Positions 1-11,787 of a stretch of 64,000 bases of DNA are shown here, one piece after another; the stretch's first letter is position 1, and each line of letters starts with the position of its first letter. The notes below the pieces were generated by a model that saw only the letters and a program-made list of their open reading frames with translations, searched no databases and was not told the origin of the DNA. Location of the stretch: positions 26,908,001 to 26,972,000 of the forward strand of contig OY987267.1 of the NCBI GenBank assembly GCA_963920665.1, in the 5' to 3' direction. Source of the DNA: Straminergon stramineum (lineage: Eukaryota > Streptophyta > Bryopsida > Hypnales > Calliergonaceae). The translations under genes and the position numbers were made by a program.

Positions 1-600
1 ACTATACAATTACTCAATGATCAAATGAATATATGTATTTTTTGGTTTACAAAAAATTAATATCAAAAATCATTTATCAGACAAATTTTGTTACTTGCTT
101 AGTTTCTTACAAGGATAAGAACTAAGATTTGTTTTTATTTATTTAGAACAATGATTTTCAAATAGTAAAAATCCTAAACAAAGTAATTATTTGAAATTTT
201 TTTTCCTTCATCATGATGAAACTAATATTGATGCATTTTGTGTTTTGAAAACAATTCTAACAAATAAGACTTTATTTTTGTTTCAAATAGAGACTAGTAT
301 TTGAAAAATATCAAGTTGATAAGTTTCTAATTAAAAAATCAATAGAATAACACCTCGTTTGTGATAATCAAATTAAATGAATTTATATCAAAAGTTTGAC
401 TTCGTAGTAAAAATACATTGGGAAATAAAGTTTGGTTTATGTTGATTAGATAGGCTGTACGGCAAGGGAATAATATACAGAATTTTTTATGCTGACCCTG
501 ATAGCCGGGTATGGTACTGAAATTTTGGAGTGAAAATAAATTCTTGCAGTATTTTATTTTGACATTCCGCCCAAGTTGCATCCATGTCTGACCGCAGTAG
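1..600. other. AT-rich intergenic DNA, no gene seen
   Basis: No exon-like reading frame, RNA gene or clear element boundary is visible. The composition is strongly AT-rich with many homopolymer runs, like the decayed repeats elsewhere in the window. Confidence 0.6.
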
Positions 601-1816
601 CAAAAAAAACAACCTCCTGAGGGCGGGCATCGCACGGTCACGATGAATCTGAACCTCACAATCGCATGAGCTGTCCGATTCGAGAAAAATCTACGGTGGC
701 CGCCCGAGGCCCGGGCGGGGCGTCCCCGGCCGCCCGATGGTCCGTCGACTCCCGTCGGTATCGTCCACATTCCGTCGACGTCCGTCGCGTTTGGCGTCCC
801 CGAGGCCGACGAGGCTGGGCTTCGGCCCTCTTGTGCTTCTGCAACAGCCTTCGTCTTCTTCACCGTGTGCGCACGGGTGACAGACACCCGATTGCGGAGA
901 ACACAACAAGCAATTCCGTCATTCCTTAACCGCAACAGAATCCTGGGGTCGACCTGCAAGATTTTCTCGTCGCTCTTTCTGCCTAGGAATTCGGCCACTA
1001 ACTCTCGGTGCACTTGTTTCAGAAAACCTTGCAACGAGGCGGAGGTCGTATGTTTCGTATGCGCAGGATGTGGTAAATGTTTTTTTTGCTTTTTAGAATT
1101 GAAGAAGAGGTCGGTCTGGATGGTAGCAGGTAGCAGAGAGAGGTGATCTTTGATGAGTTGTTATCACCGGTATTTATTTTGTTTCCTTAAAGGTTTTTGT
1201 AGTTCGATGAGTTTCGGGTGCGGAAGAGATAAGTTGAGGAGGTCAGGAAGTTGTTTCGTAATCTTGTGAAATAGGGAGGAGATAGAGTATTACAGCGCAG
1301 GTTTTTTTATTTATTCTTGGGTGGTGGTATTTGAATTGTTCGTGGATTGAGCTTTGGCAGGGCGTTTGAAGTTCTTTGGTGTTGGGCTTCGTGGAAGTGC
1401 TTCTGAGAATCTTGTTACGAATCCTGGCTTTTGTGTGGAGAGTTAGGGAGAGAGAGAGAGTGAGGCGTTTGAAAAAGCTCTCAGAAAAGCAGATGAAGGT
1501 GAGAGTACCAAGGGAAGAGCGACGAGGAAATGAGAACGGTAGAAGGTGTCGGATTGCGGGGAATAACGAACCATGAATGTGTTGCAAAAGTGTGGAAGAA
1601 CTAAAGTGTTAGAATGATGTGGTTTTCTACATTCTCTCGAGGGTGCGATTCTGGCTCGTGAAAATGTTGCTACTGCTCTTAGGATCAGAGGTTTTGTTAT
1701 TACCCCGAACTGCAGGGGTTGTACAGAACTACTTCCAGTGCTAAAGGACCGCAAGTTTCAACCTAGTTATTTTCCGGGTTTTGCACTCTACGAAGGAGAT
1801 AACGCTACGCGGTTTG
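600..1816 (+). promoter_or_regulatory. CpG-rich leader and probable promoter/5' UTR of the DUF3755 gene
   Basis: The block 640-860 is sharply GC- and CpG-rich against an AT-rich background, with the hexamer CCGTCG recurring several times between 745 and 790. Small overlapping frames exist on both strands but none looks like a protein. The following 900-1816 is of mixed composition and leads directly into the start codon of the downstream gene, so promoter plus 5' untranslated leader is the simplest reading. No convincing TATA box was found and the transcription start is unknown. Confidence 0.4.
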
Positions 1817-2145
1817 ATGGCACAATCGGCTATGGCGGGATCTGGTCCGAATGCGCATGCGAAAGTTAACAGTAATTCCGCTGTCAAGGCGCAGTTACAA
1901 AGCACCAACCAGAATGCAGGAAACGGGAACGGGAATGGTTCTCCGAGGTATTCTGCTCCGACGGAAGTAGCATCAGTAGCTCCGACGACGACGACTGGCG
2001 CCGTCGTCTCCAACGCAAATGGAACGCCTGCCACTAATGGCAACGGCGAAAATGCGGTGAGCTTGAAACACGACTCTGGCTTGGCTACTGAGTGGAGCGC
2101 AGAGGAGCAATCCCTCCTCGAAGAAGCTCTCAACAAGTAAATCCA

Positions 2146-2193
<48 letters not shown>

Positions 2194-4446
2194 AGAGCAA
2201 AATCCAGCGTCCCCCCCCCCCCCCCCCCCCCCTTCCCCTTTTCCATTCCTCGTCATGCATTGAGCTCGCTGCAATCGGAGAGTTTTGAAAGGGAGATAAG
2301 CTTCCTTCGATCTCAGCTTTGGAAGTGAGTCGGTGATAAACTCTTTCTAGTTTCTGTCGTGAATTGCGACCTCTCGTTTTCTTTTTACGGTGGCACGGTT
2401 TTCGACGATTAGTTTCCTTGTCTCCTGTCGAAGCACTGGTTTCCTCCTCTCTGTTATTATAAATAAGTATGCTGCTCGTGTGCATTTGAAAGTCACCACT
2501 CAGATCAAGTCTCTAGTTCGATGCCATTGGTGTTATCAACCACGGGATTTCGCTGGACCGGCTGCTTGCGACTCTAGTCACATCTGTTGTCATTCTGAAG
2601 TTTGCCTTATTGTTGAAGGATTGGTTCTCGCTCTGTTCAGTTGTGCATACGTCACGTTATTCTTTTTATCCGAGCTCACAAGCCAAGTTCAATGAAATAG
2701 TCCGATTGGTTCCGAAATGCGAATTATTTTAGCCTTTTGAACCAAGCACTAGAAATTGCTGACGGTCCCTGCTTAGTATGCAGTAAGCGGATTCAAGAAG
2801 TAGGATATGAGATGAATTGAGAACAGCACATGAATACAGTTAAGGTGCACGTGTACCATCTCATTCCGCTGATTAGCAGAACCAATTCTTAGAAGATTTT
2901 CATCTCTTGGTCATTCAATACACAGTAGAGTTGGTTCAATCGTACTTCACTGTTGTTCTGGAGATTGTGAGAGATGGTCAGTGAATATTTCATACTTAAC
3001 AATCTCAAATAATAGTGGAAGTGAACCTGCGAACGACCAATGTGAGATAGTTTTAATCGGCCTTGTTTCTTTTTTTCTGTTTGGCAGGCATGTGGGTCAG
3101 ACAAATAGCCTTGTCAAGTATATTAAAATTGCAGCTCAACTCAATGAAAAGACCGTGCGAGACGTTGCACTACGCGTTCGATGGATGACTGTGAGTGTTT
3201 CTTCACTCCCTCTGAATTACTTGCACACCTTTCACACTTTTGGTTGTGCAGCTCAGAAAGCTGTGCCTTTGACCCTTTCTTATTTCTACTAGTCTCGCTC
3301 TTTGGAACGACAAGCTTCATCAAAGCTTATGAAAATTGCTATAAACGGTAATGATCAGAAGAAGGAGAATGGGAAGAGACGAAAAGACGAGGTGCAGAAT
3401 GCAACCAAGAAGACCAAGGACAGAAAGGTATTGATCCTATTGTACTTTTTCGATGTAATATCTTATCAATGACACTAGTGTGCTTCATTTCTGTAGAAGA
3501 TTTCCCAAATGATCATTGAAGAACAGATGCTTTGATTCTAATGGAGTTACTGTCTCACTGGTGACAGGACAAAGCAGAGACAACATCAAAGCCAATGCCT
3601 AGTAGTAACATCGTTCCTAGGACGCCGATGCCAATGTATTCGACTCCTCCGTCCATCGACAATGACGACGGGATCTCTAATGACGGTGAGTGCTCGACTT
3701 TCTACTTCTTTGTAGCGGCTACTTCCGTATTGCTTGGCACTTTGTAGAAGATATTCTCTGAAAGTTCTGTTACTATCCGATCTGAGGATAGAGTTGACAA
3801 TGGAAGTGTATTTTTAATGTAGATCGCTCCAACCTTGTGGTTTAACGTCTCTAGTGTGTTGTGCAGCAATTGGAGGTACGAGTGGGCAATTGCTACAGGA
3901 GAACGTCCAAGTTATTGCCCAGATTCGCTCCAACCTTGCTTCTATGAAGGTACGCCATATGAATATTGGCACTTGTTAGTATCCCTCCCGACTTGGTCAT
4001 GCACTGTTTTTTAGTCAGAAAAACACATAGGTAACTTACATTTACGTTTCTGAAATGCGTGGGCGTCCATGCTCGGCTTTTTTGTTTAATTAATATTACC
4101 CTGATATCGCAAATCTTCATTGACATTATTCTTTATTGCGTTGACAGATGCAGGAAAACACTGATCTGCTGGTTCGTTTCAGGGACAACATTTATGCAAT
4201 TTTGAATGGGTAAACATTTTTTTCTTCTACCAGTTCGTCGAATCAATTAAGGAAAATTATTTGAAGTTGAAATTGAGAAATATGCTCTTGACGCTCTCTG
4301 ACTTAATTGACCGGTGATTTGGATGCAGGATGACCAACATGCCAGGCATAATGAGTCAAATGCCACCATTGCCAGTGAAGCTGAATACGGAGTTGGCAGA
4401 CAGCATTTTGCCCAAGTCGTCGACCCCCCTTCTACTCCAATCGTAG
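1817..4446 (+). CDS. DUF3755 family protein (plant At3g07565-like), 7 coding exons
   Basis: Coding exons: 1817-2136, 3088-3190, 3293-3427, 3568-3685, 3867-3949, 4148-4209, 4329-4446. They total 939 nt, encode 312 aa, keep phase at all GT-AG junctions and end in TAG. The start ATG at 1817 (MAQSAMAGSG) is the first in-frame ATG. Residues 1-89 are low-complexity, rich in Asn, Gly, Ser and Thr. Residues about 90-141 (ATEWSAEEQSLLEEAL, then TVRDVALRVRWM, split across exons 1 and 2) form a short SANT/Myb-like module typical of DUF3755. Then follow a Lys/Arg-rich, possibly nuclear-localising stretch (KRRKDE), a predicted helix (VQVIAQIRSNL) and the conserved tail PGIMSQMPPLPVKLN. The family is plant-wide and has no firmly established function; nuclear or chromatin-related action is inference from the SANT-like and basic segments. 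Intron 1 (951 bp) carries a long TC tract and a C22 run. Confidence 0.9.
2149..2232. repeat. (TC)n microsatellite (2149-2189) and C22 homopolymer (2211-2232)
   Basis: About 20 uninterrupted TC units are followed, after a short spacer, by 22 consecutive cytosines. Both lie just inside intron 1 of the DUF3755 gene, starting 13 bases after its donor site. The sequence is simple and probably length-polymorphic. A promoter-like or structural role is possible but unsupported here. Confidence 0.95.
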
Positions 4447-4937
4447 GCATGCTACAAGGTACTTACCCACGCGCTACTCGTTTTGTACATTACCTTTTTG
4501 GGTAGCTTGTCTGGCTTGTACGGCCATGTACTCGCAAATTACGGAAGGTTTCCTCTCTTTTTAATTTCGCTGGAGATGTGGGGTCAGCAACCTTGACGAA
4601 TGTTAATTCAATCATGAGGTCTAGTATTGCTCTTTGGTAGAGAGCCCTTTGTTGAATATTGAAACCAGGTAGTCGCATCAGGTTCGATTTAGCTGCGGGA
4701 GTCAGACCTAGGGAAGGAGGGTTTCAGGTCCATGCAATAATCAGTGTAGAGAAGAAGAGATGAGGCTAGTTCAAGGGTTCTAGTTACAGCATCAGCATCC
4801 AGCCAGGTTGAGGCTGCTGCTGTGCCAGTGAAGAATGATAGGTAACCCATTATGCATGTGGGAGGGTGGTGAAATCGCGAATGCTCTTATACTGGTAATG
4901 GTAACTCCATTTTTGTTGTTGTAGTTGCTCTCGAATC

Positions 4938-4943
4938 AATAAA
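4938..4943 (+). terminator. Candidate poly(A) signal AATAAA for the DUF3755 gene
   Basis: A canonical AATAAA lies about 490 bp after the stop codon, in sequence of gene-like composition. The 3' UTR would span roughly 4447-4965. The rest of the flank up to 5240 shows no further gene. Confidence 0.45.
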
Positions 4944-5240
4944 GTTCACTGGTAACATCATACAATGGTTGAAGTCTAGATTTGAATTGTGAGGTTTGAA
5001 GACTTAAATTGCACTACATTATTCACCAGTGTCCGGGGTGTCTCTTTTGCATTCCCTGCAATTCAGGACACCCCCAACAACCATTGGCTGTACCCTTGAG
5101 CTCTGACAAAAGCAAAATGACTGAAGCTACTCCCAGGCATGCAGGGGAGCATTATACTGTAACTCCATCACTAGGACCCTGGGGAAGAGAATCCAAGCGG
5201 CTAACAATGTTATGTGAAGTTTGAAATTAGGGTTATTTGT

Positions 5241-6170
5241 TTAACCCTGAAAAGAAGGGCCTGTTACCATGGATTCAGGGTCCCAATTCTTCACTATGTT
5301 TGCAGCCATTTGCAACTTTATATTAATGAGTTTTTTATTTTTTATTTTTTATTCAGAGATGAAATCACATGTTTTCTATGAGTCATAAAAATTTCCATTT
5401 TTTTTTGTGAAAATTTCAAATTATTTGTTAACTCTTTAAGGAGAAAGAAGAAAACTCGTATCAAATACAAAATATGCTCAAACTCTGAAGTTTTCACCAT
5501 CGGTACTCCCCCTGTCTCAAATGATCTTATAAATGGACAAAATGTGTGGGATTAAGTTTGAAAATATTGTTATTTTAGCTTGTTTCTAAGTATTTCATAG
5601 AAGTTCTTATCCATTCATTGAATCTTCAAGAACAAAAGGATCATTTTTGAACAATTATAAGATCATTTTGTGACAAGCATTTTGTCCAACCAAAAGATCA
5701 TTTTAGGATAGGTGGAGTATATATTATAGTCTATAACATCATGGTATCAACCAAAGATATCATGTCATTATAAAATCAACAAACCATGATTATAGGCCCA
5801 AAGTTCAAGTTATAATAAAATATTGAATTTCCAAATTTTCAATTTTTTTTATTGGAGTAGAAACTACACTAGACAAACATCATCTAATTATTTGGGCACA
5901 AATTCAAAATATATCATTTTTGCAATTAAAATTCACATCAAGAATATAGAGTAAGAAGTGGCTAAAATATTCTATAGATAAGGGCAATATGTAGATTAAG
6001 CATCTTTTTCTTTTGAAAAATCAATAAAACAATAGTGAGGGAATATTCAAGAGTATTCATTTGAAATGCTTTCAAACAACTTTCACCCAAAATTGGATGA
6101 AAATTATTTTTTTCCCACCTACAACCCTTCTTGAAATCTTCCAAAGGACATAAACATCCTCAACAATGTT
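5241..6170 (+). repeat. Dispersed repeat family R1, copy a (TTAACCC-bounded)
   Basis: The copy begins TTAACCCTGAAAAG and runs through landmarks shared with other copies: a segment containing ACATCATGGTAT near 5735, a segment around AAATATTGAA near 5820, AGTAGAAACTACACT near 5857, and GATTAAGCATCTT near 5995. The same ordered landmarks occur at 17993-18534 plus 23356-23530, 48050-48648, 48645-49350, and on the other strand at 50090-50420 and 51840-52110. No coding capacity was seen. The right boundary is approximate. It is interrupted by a Stowaway-like MITE. Confidence 0.7.
5506..5717. mobile_element. Stowaway-like MITE (Tc1/mariner class) with TA target duplication
   Basis: The 212-bp element begins CTCCCCCTGTCTCAAATG and ends with the near-complement (CATTTTAGGATAGGTGGAG). 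It is flanked by TA at 5504-5505 and 5718-5719. Termini of CTCCC(T/C)CC type plus a TA duplication are diagnostic of plant Stowaway MITEs. R1 copies at about 18240 and on the minus strand at about 50230 have the host sequence continuous across this position, acting as empty sites. Confidence 0.85.
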
Positions 6171-9100
6171 TCAAGATTAAATTAGAAGTTTTTTTTAAGG
6201 AAATATTCAATTTGAAGAATAAAAAATTAAAAAAATCTAATGTTAAAGAATTATAAAAGATATAATCCTTACAATTACAAACAACATAGGAAGGAAAATT
6301 CTTTAAACTTGAAGAGACAATTGCATGTTGTCTTTGTAAAAATTTAAACTCTAAATGCTTGAGGTACCAAATTTTGGTATTGACAATATTTTGAAGTTAG
6401 ATAAAACCTAACCAATTTTCTATTTTTAGTAGTTTCTATTTTTGAAATTGTCTTTTTGAAGTCTAGTTTAGCATCAAAAATCCAATTTAGAAAATAATTG
6501 ATTATGATTTTTCTATTCAAGATTTTGTGCATGAGTGTCCATTGCAATGTCAACTTTCTATAGTGTTGGGGGCTCTTGAAAATGAGCCTCAAGTACTCTA
6601 GATCTTGGAGAGAAAATTACATTCAAAATTCATTTGAAAAAATTGTAGAGTAGATTTTGACAAGCTATAAATTGATTGGGGTTATGCATGTTAGGCCCTT
6701 TAACCTCATATTTTTTTGGTGACCAATTTTGTAGATTTGACATGTGAAAAGAGGATTGAATGACTTCAAATCACTTTTGCAATTTTTAACACCCTCATGA
6801 TCAAATATTATAATCTTTCAATCTATTAGTGATATTGTTGTGTTTTCTTTTCCTATGTGATCTCTAACATGTCTAGTTTGAATTTTGTATAGTTACAAAT
6901 AAAAAAAATTGATACAACTTATCAATTTAGAGCAAATTCCTAGAAGCTCAAAAATGGCCATGGGCATTTAGAGGTTAAGTCATTCAATCACAATTATATG
7001 CTCCCACTTTGCAACTACATATGAATAAAATTTTCTATCATTTTAAAATCAATGATAAGATCATTTTAGTTTTATTCCTCAAGGAAAAAAATCACATATC
7101 TAGTATATAGTAGTGTGTTGTTATTGTAACCATCTTCTTCAAATAGACTAGTAGGTACCTCTGAAATGGATTGTCAATAATACTAAAATGGACTGCTAAT
7201 AATGTGAGAGCATAATTAAGATTTTTCAAGTATTGATTCATACTTTGACAATGGATGGAATAAGAGCTAGAGAGGGTCCATTTCAAAGCTAGGGTATATC
7301 CACTTAATTTTTCTTAATAAGAATTGATTACCCAATTGCCTTCTTACAAATGTTAAAAGAAATTAGAGTCCATTTAAGTTTAGCAATGGTTGCATTTAAG
7401 AACCTTGTGTATTACATTTTGAATGTTGCAGTGCTTGTTTTTGGTCAAACCATATTTTTTTCAGATTGAGTGTAAGGGTTTTGCAAGGCCTATGATCAAG
7501 AATAGGTACCTACCATAAAATTCTTTGGAAATTCATAAGTAATTCATAAATGCTACAAAAAATATGAAACCACTTGTGTTGGATTCCGCATCAATTTTTC
7601 TTCAAGTGAAAAATAAAGGAAAATATTTTGGGGCATCTAGACACCATTAAAAAGGCCCAACGTCCCTTAAATGGACGGTTTATGAGCACACTACCTTATG
7701 TGATAAATATTTCAAATATTTTTATGTTACCATCAATTTTTGAAGAAAAAGTGAAGAAATTTTATTCTAAGTACAAAACATGCTTAAATTTTTTGAAAAG
7801 TTTACAATAGAAGTATATTAAATAGAAATATTAAAAATTTCCTATATGATATGTATTTAGAAATGCATTGAAAGATTCTCAATTACCAAATCCAATAAAA
7901 TATTCATTTTTAGGAAACATGGATATTTTTAAGAAAAGTAGAAACTACATTCCAAAAGCTTTACTTCATTACTTTTTTTAAAGAAAAAAAAGCAATTTAA
8001 ATGTCAAGTTCAAGTTTGAAGACAAAGAACGCTAAAATTTTTGATTTTGATAGTTTTGCTTCCCCCCCCCTAAAAAAATTAATTTCAATGTCAAAATCAA
8101 GTTTTAAGGAAAAGAAGATCCAATTATCGAATTATAGTAGATTGGGTATATTGTCTTTTAATCAACTATATAGTATAAAATCAAAGTTGAACATTACTAT
8201 TTATAATGGCTTTCAAATACTTTCATAAACTTACAAAAATTGCCATAACTAATTGAGAAATTAGTCAGTTTATTCAACAAAATTTGGACATGTTGAGGTA
8301 AACCATACCTTTAAGGCAGGGTTTGTGGAAAATAATAATTTTTCAAAAAGTTCAAAAAATAAATAAAATGAAAGAGATAAGTTTCCGAATTCAAAAAGAA
8401 TTAAATGACCAAATTCATGTAAACGAAGAAAATGTCTAATATTAGCCAAGAAGGCCAAAGTGAAGCCCCATTACCATCAACCATCTAGAAAGTTGCTTTT
8501 ATCGTTACCGGGGCTAAATTCTAGCAACTTGCAACAAGAATTGAGGGTGGAGAGGTCGATTTTATAATAAAATCCATTGTCCACTATGAATCCTTAAAGG
8601 ATATGGGATAATTGAAAGAAGAGAGCTTGACTATGAATGGTTAACTCCTACTAATCCTAATTTACATACCCCCACATGGGTTATTTCACCTCCTACCACC
8701 CCACTTGTATAAAGAACTTGTCTTCTCCATACCTTGTGCATCCCTGTGAATGAAGTTCAAATCTTGATTCTAGAAAAGTAATATTCTTTAAAAGGGAGTG
8801 CTGAATTTTTGAAAAGTAAATTACAAAGTGTGAGACTTACATTCGGAACTACATTTAATTGTTTGGCACCAATGTGCAGACCCTTACTCCAAAGTGTGGT
8901 ATGTAAGACACTTGTATAAAATGATTTAAAAAATATTTAAATCTATTTTAAAAAAAAAATCTACCATATAATATTGATGAAAAGAACTTTCAATACAAAT
9001 ACAAAATTTTCAAAATTCTTTAGTAAGTGAAATGAGATTTATTTATTTATTTATACAAAATTCATGAAATCTAAAATTCTATTGTTTGAAATATTACTAA

Positions 9101-10055
9101 TGGAAATATGACCTTCAATATTTATATTTTTTTATAATTTACTCTAAAACTCTCCCAAAAAATTATAAAAATACTATGTAAATATTTTATACACTTTTCA
9201 AATTTTCCACCAATTTTTTTGAGATTTTGTACTTGAATTAAAAATACTTTTTCACAAATACTTTTTTTGAAAATTTAGAAAATTATCTAAATTTTCTTTG
9301 AATGTTTTGGAAAAGTTTAACTTTTTATGCAAATACGTTACTTGTACTTGAACATGCCCAAAATGAATTTGTGGAACTTTAGCTCAACTTTTGTAAGTAT
9401 GTGAAAATCTATATAGTAACTACTTGTATAGAATTTATAATGTATTTCCTAGGATATTGCATCGATAGAATTGAGATAAAAAACTTGATGATTTCAAATC
9501 ATTTGATCTTAAGTATGAAAAAAGACTATTTACAATAGTCTACATCCAAAATTAGGTTATAATATGTTACAATTCTATAATAACTATAAGTTTTAACAAG
9601 TTTTTGGATTATGTTATCTTGTTCTTTACAAGATAAATTTATGAAGGCATTAGTTGGAAGGTATGTGTGGATTGGTTGTATAATATAAATTTAATTGACT
9701 AGTCACTTCAAGTTGGAGGCTGGTATTGGTTTTTAAGTAGAAAGTTTACTAGATAGTTGAAATTTTTGACTTGAATAATGAACTTTTATATCAATGGTAT
9801 ACATCTTATTTAAAGAAAAAAAATAAAGAGGACCACTTTAAAGACCCACCTTTTGTACAAATGATACATAAAAAGGAGTAGAGATATGTTAGTTGATGAC
9901 ATAAGTAATAGTAGCTTTAGTTTTGTAATAGATTTTTACACAATGCTAGTCTATTGTAATTTAGTAGAAGTTTACAAATTTTGATAACTACATGAAGGGC
10001 CCAAAAAATACATGCTTCTAAAGACACATTGGAATGTTTTGTCAAGTGTCACTCA
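6171..10055. other. Gene-free AT-rich region with decayed repeats
   Basis: No gene is supported. The stretch 7690-7990 resembles the middle of family R1 (a GAAGAAAAAGTGAAG segment, then AGTAGAAACTACATT). TTAACCTC at 6700 and GAGGTTAA at 6971-6978 could delimit a weak 279-bp TTAA-type element. The remaining sequence is anonymous AT-rich DNA; short frames here have no recognisable protein content. Confidence 0.5.
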
Positions 10056-10058
10056 TTA

Positions 10059-10329
10059 GGGGGAATTTGAGGCTTCAACATGCCTATGAGTTCCCATGTT
10101 GTAGGGAATGTAGGAACTACGGCACTCCTGCAGTCTGACGTGGCTAACATTGTGCCATGTCAAAAAAATAATAATTAAATTTTTTTTCAACTTATTTTTG
10201 CATATTAGAACCCAATTATTTTTATATTATTTTTATTTATTTGACTGACAACAACCAACCGTTCCTAGATAGCATAGGGACAGGCGGGGAACATCCTAGA
10301 TACGGGCATGTAGAGGCCTCAGATTTCCC
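10059..10329. mobile_element. Tourist-like MITE (PIF/Harbinger class) with TTA target duplication
   Basis: The left end GGGGGAATTTGAGGCTTC and the right end, read in reverse complement as GGGAAATCTGAGGCCTC, form imperfect inverted repeats of about 25 bp. They are flanked by the direct trinucleotide TTA at 10056-10058 and 10330-10332. G-rich termini plus a 3-bp TTA/TAA duplication fit Tourist MITEs mobilised by PIF/Harbinger transposases. The interior (271 bp total) is AT-rich and noncoding. Confidence 0.75.
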
Positions 10330-11516
10330 TTAATGACAAGATCCAACAAACAAATAAAAACTAGTTTAATCCTTTATTCCTTGAAGATTTTAGACAAAAC
10401 ATCAACATGCTATAATGTATGACTTCATTTAATTTATTAGAGGGAGTCATAGTAGGAATGAGAGTTCCCCAAACTCATTGAAAAATCCTTGTGGAGAGCT
10501 TTTGTTGGGTTGCATGCTAAAGAGCCTTCATCAAATTAATTAAAGCTTTTTTCTTAGGCTCTATGTGTAAGTAATCCTTGGATGTATTCACTAATGAAGT
10601 CCAACATTGACTTTGTCTATTGTAGTTTGACATAAAATTTACAATTGATTTATAAGTTCAATTTTGAAAATGCATTTGTAGATCTCTACATGATTTTCCC
10701 ACTTTTCAGAGGCCACTACAAATTGTGCCTAAGGAAGGAAAATCAAGCAAATGACATGGCAATTTTTGCCTTTTAACTTGTTTCAAATGGGATTATTTTG
10801 GTTTGCTCAAGTCTAAATTTGGATATTTTGGTATCTATATTTAGCATTTAAAATGCACTTCCAATAAAAGCAATTTTAAGTTCTAATTCTACACCAATCA
10901 TTCAAAGCTTACTTTTGTTTGTTGGGCTAGTTTGTTGTATGTCTTGAAGATACCCTTTTTGTTTTGAAGACACCCTTTTTTTCCCCTCCAAAGCTCCTAT
11001 ACATTGATTTGTCCTATTGGTGAAAGGGGGATTAACTTCACCTTGAAAATGAATATCACCACAAATTAAATTAAATTTTTGTGAAAATTGGTATAATATA
11101 ATAATATTCCAACTTGCATTCATTCCAATTAGTGTCACATGCACTATTAGGACAAGTCCATTTATTGTAATCAATTCTCGCAAGCCCAAAGCCAAAAAGG
11201 TAAAACACCTAGAATCAACACTTTTTTTGGTCACACTATCTCAAAAGTCGAAAGACTCAAAAAAATTGATGAGATTATTAGTGGACCCTAGAGAAATGCA
11301 CAACAAGTGGTTTAACTACTCATCCAATGCTCTTACTAGTAATATTTTTACAAATTTTCAAAGGTTGAAAACATAGGATAGCCTACACTTAACAATATTA
11401 GATTTACCTTATACACAAAATTTCTCAACTCTCATTGGTTGCTTCCCCCAATTCCTCCCTTTTCAAAGTTGCTTATGATGGTTTTCAATGATAAAAATGT
11501 TCATTCAAGGCCATTT
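10330..11516. other. Gene-free AT-rich region
   Basis: Nothing recognisable was found in either strand: no exon-like frame, tRNA or clear repeat boundary. A 110-residue minus-strand frame at 10902-11234 shows no family features and is probably chance. Confidence 0.5.
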
Positions 11517-11746
11517 TTAACCCATAAATGATGCAGTGGATGTTTTTGGTTTGAAGAATGACAAGGAATTCTCTTGTGTAGGACAAAAATGAAAATATTC
11601 ATCCTCGGAATTAGGGGTGGAAAGAAGAGATCTTCTACAGTAGTTTGATTCCTAATGAATATTTTTTTAATTTTTAAAGTGGATGATGTCACACGGTTCC
11701 AAAAGGGTTGATTTTCGTGGTCACCAGACTGGCATTTAAGGGTTAA
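11517..11746 (-). mobile_element. TTAA-flanked 230-bp MITE, copy B
   Basis: The element starts TTAACCCATAAATG and ends CATTTAAGGGTTAA, so TTAA flanks termini of the form CCC(A/T)TAAATG. The interior is the reverse complement of the neighbouring element at 11788-12017, with matching landmarks such as GAATGACAAGGAATTCTC and GATGATGTCACAC. Length including both TTAA copies is 230 bp, the same as the neighbour. No coding capacity. Confidence 0.8.
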
Positions 11747-11787
11747 AGTGTTGGAGAATGAAAACGTTGCAATTTGGGGTTTCTATC

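Noticed and set aside
666..929. Overlapping ORFs on both strands in the CpG-rich block
   Set aside because: Several frames are open at once because GC-rich DNA has few stops; none shows domain content, and no splice context supports them.
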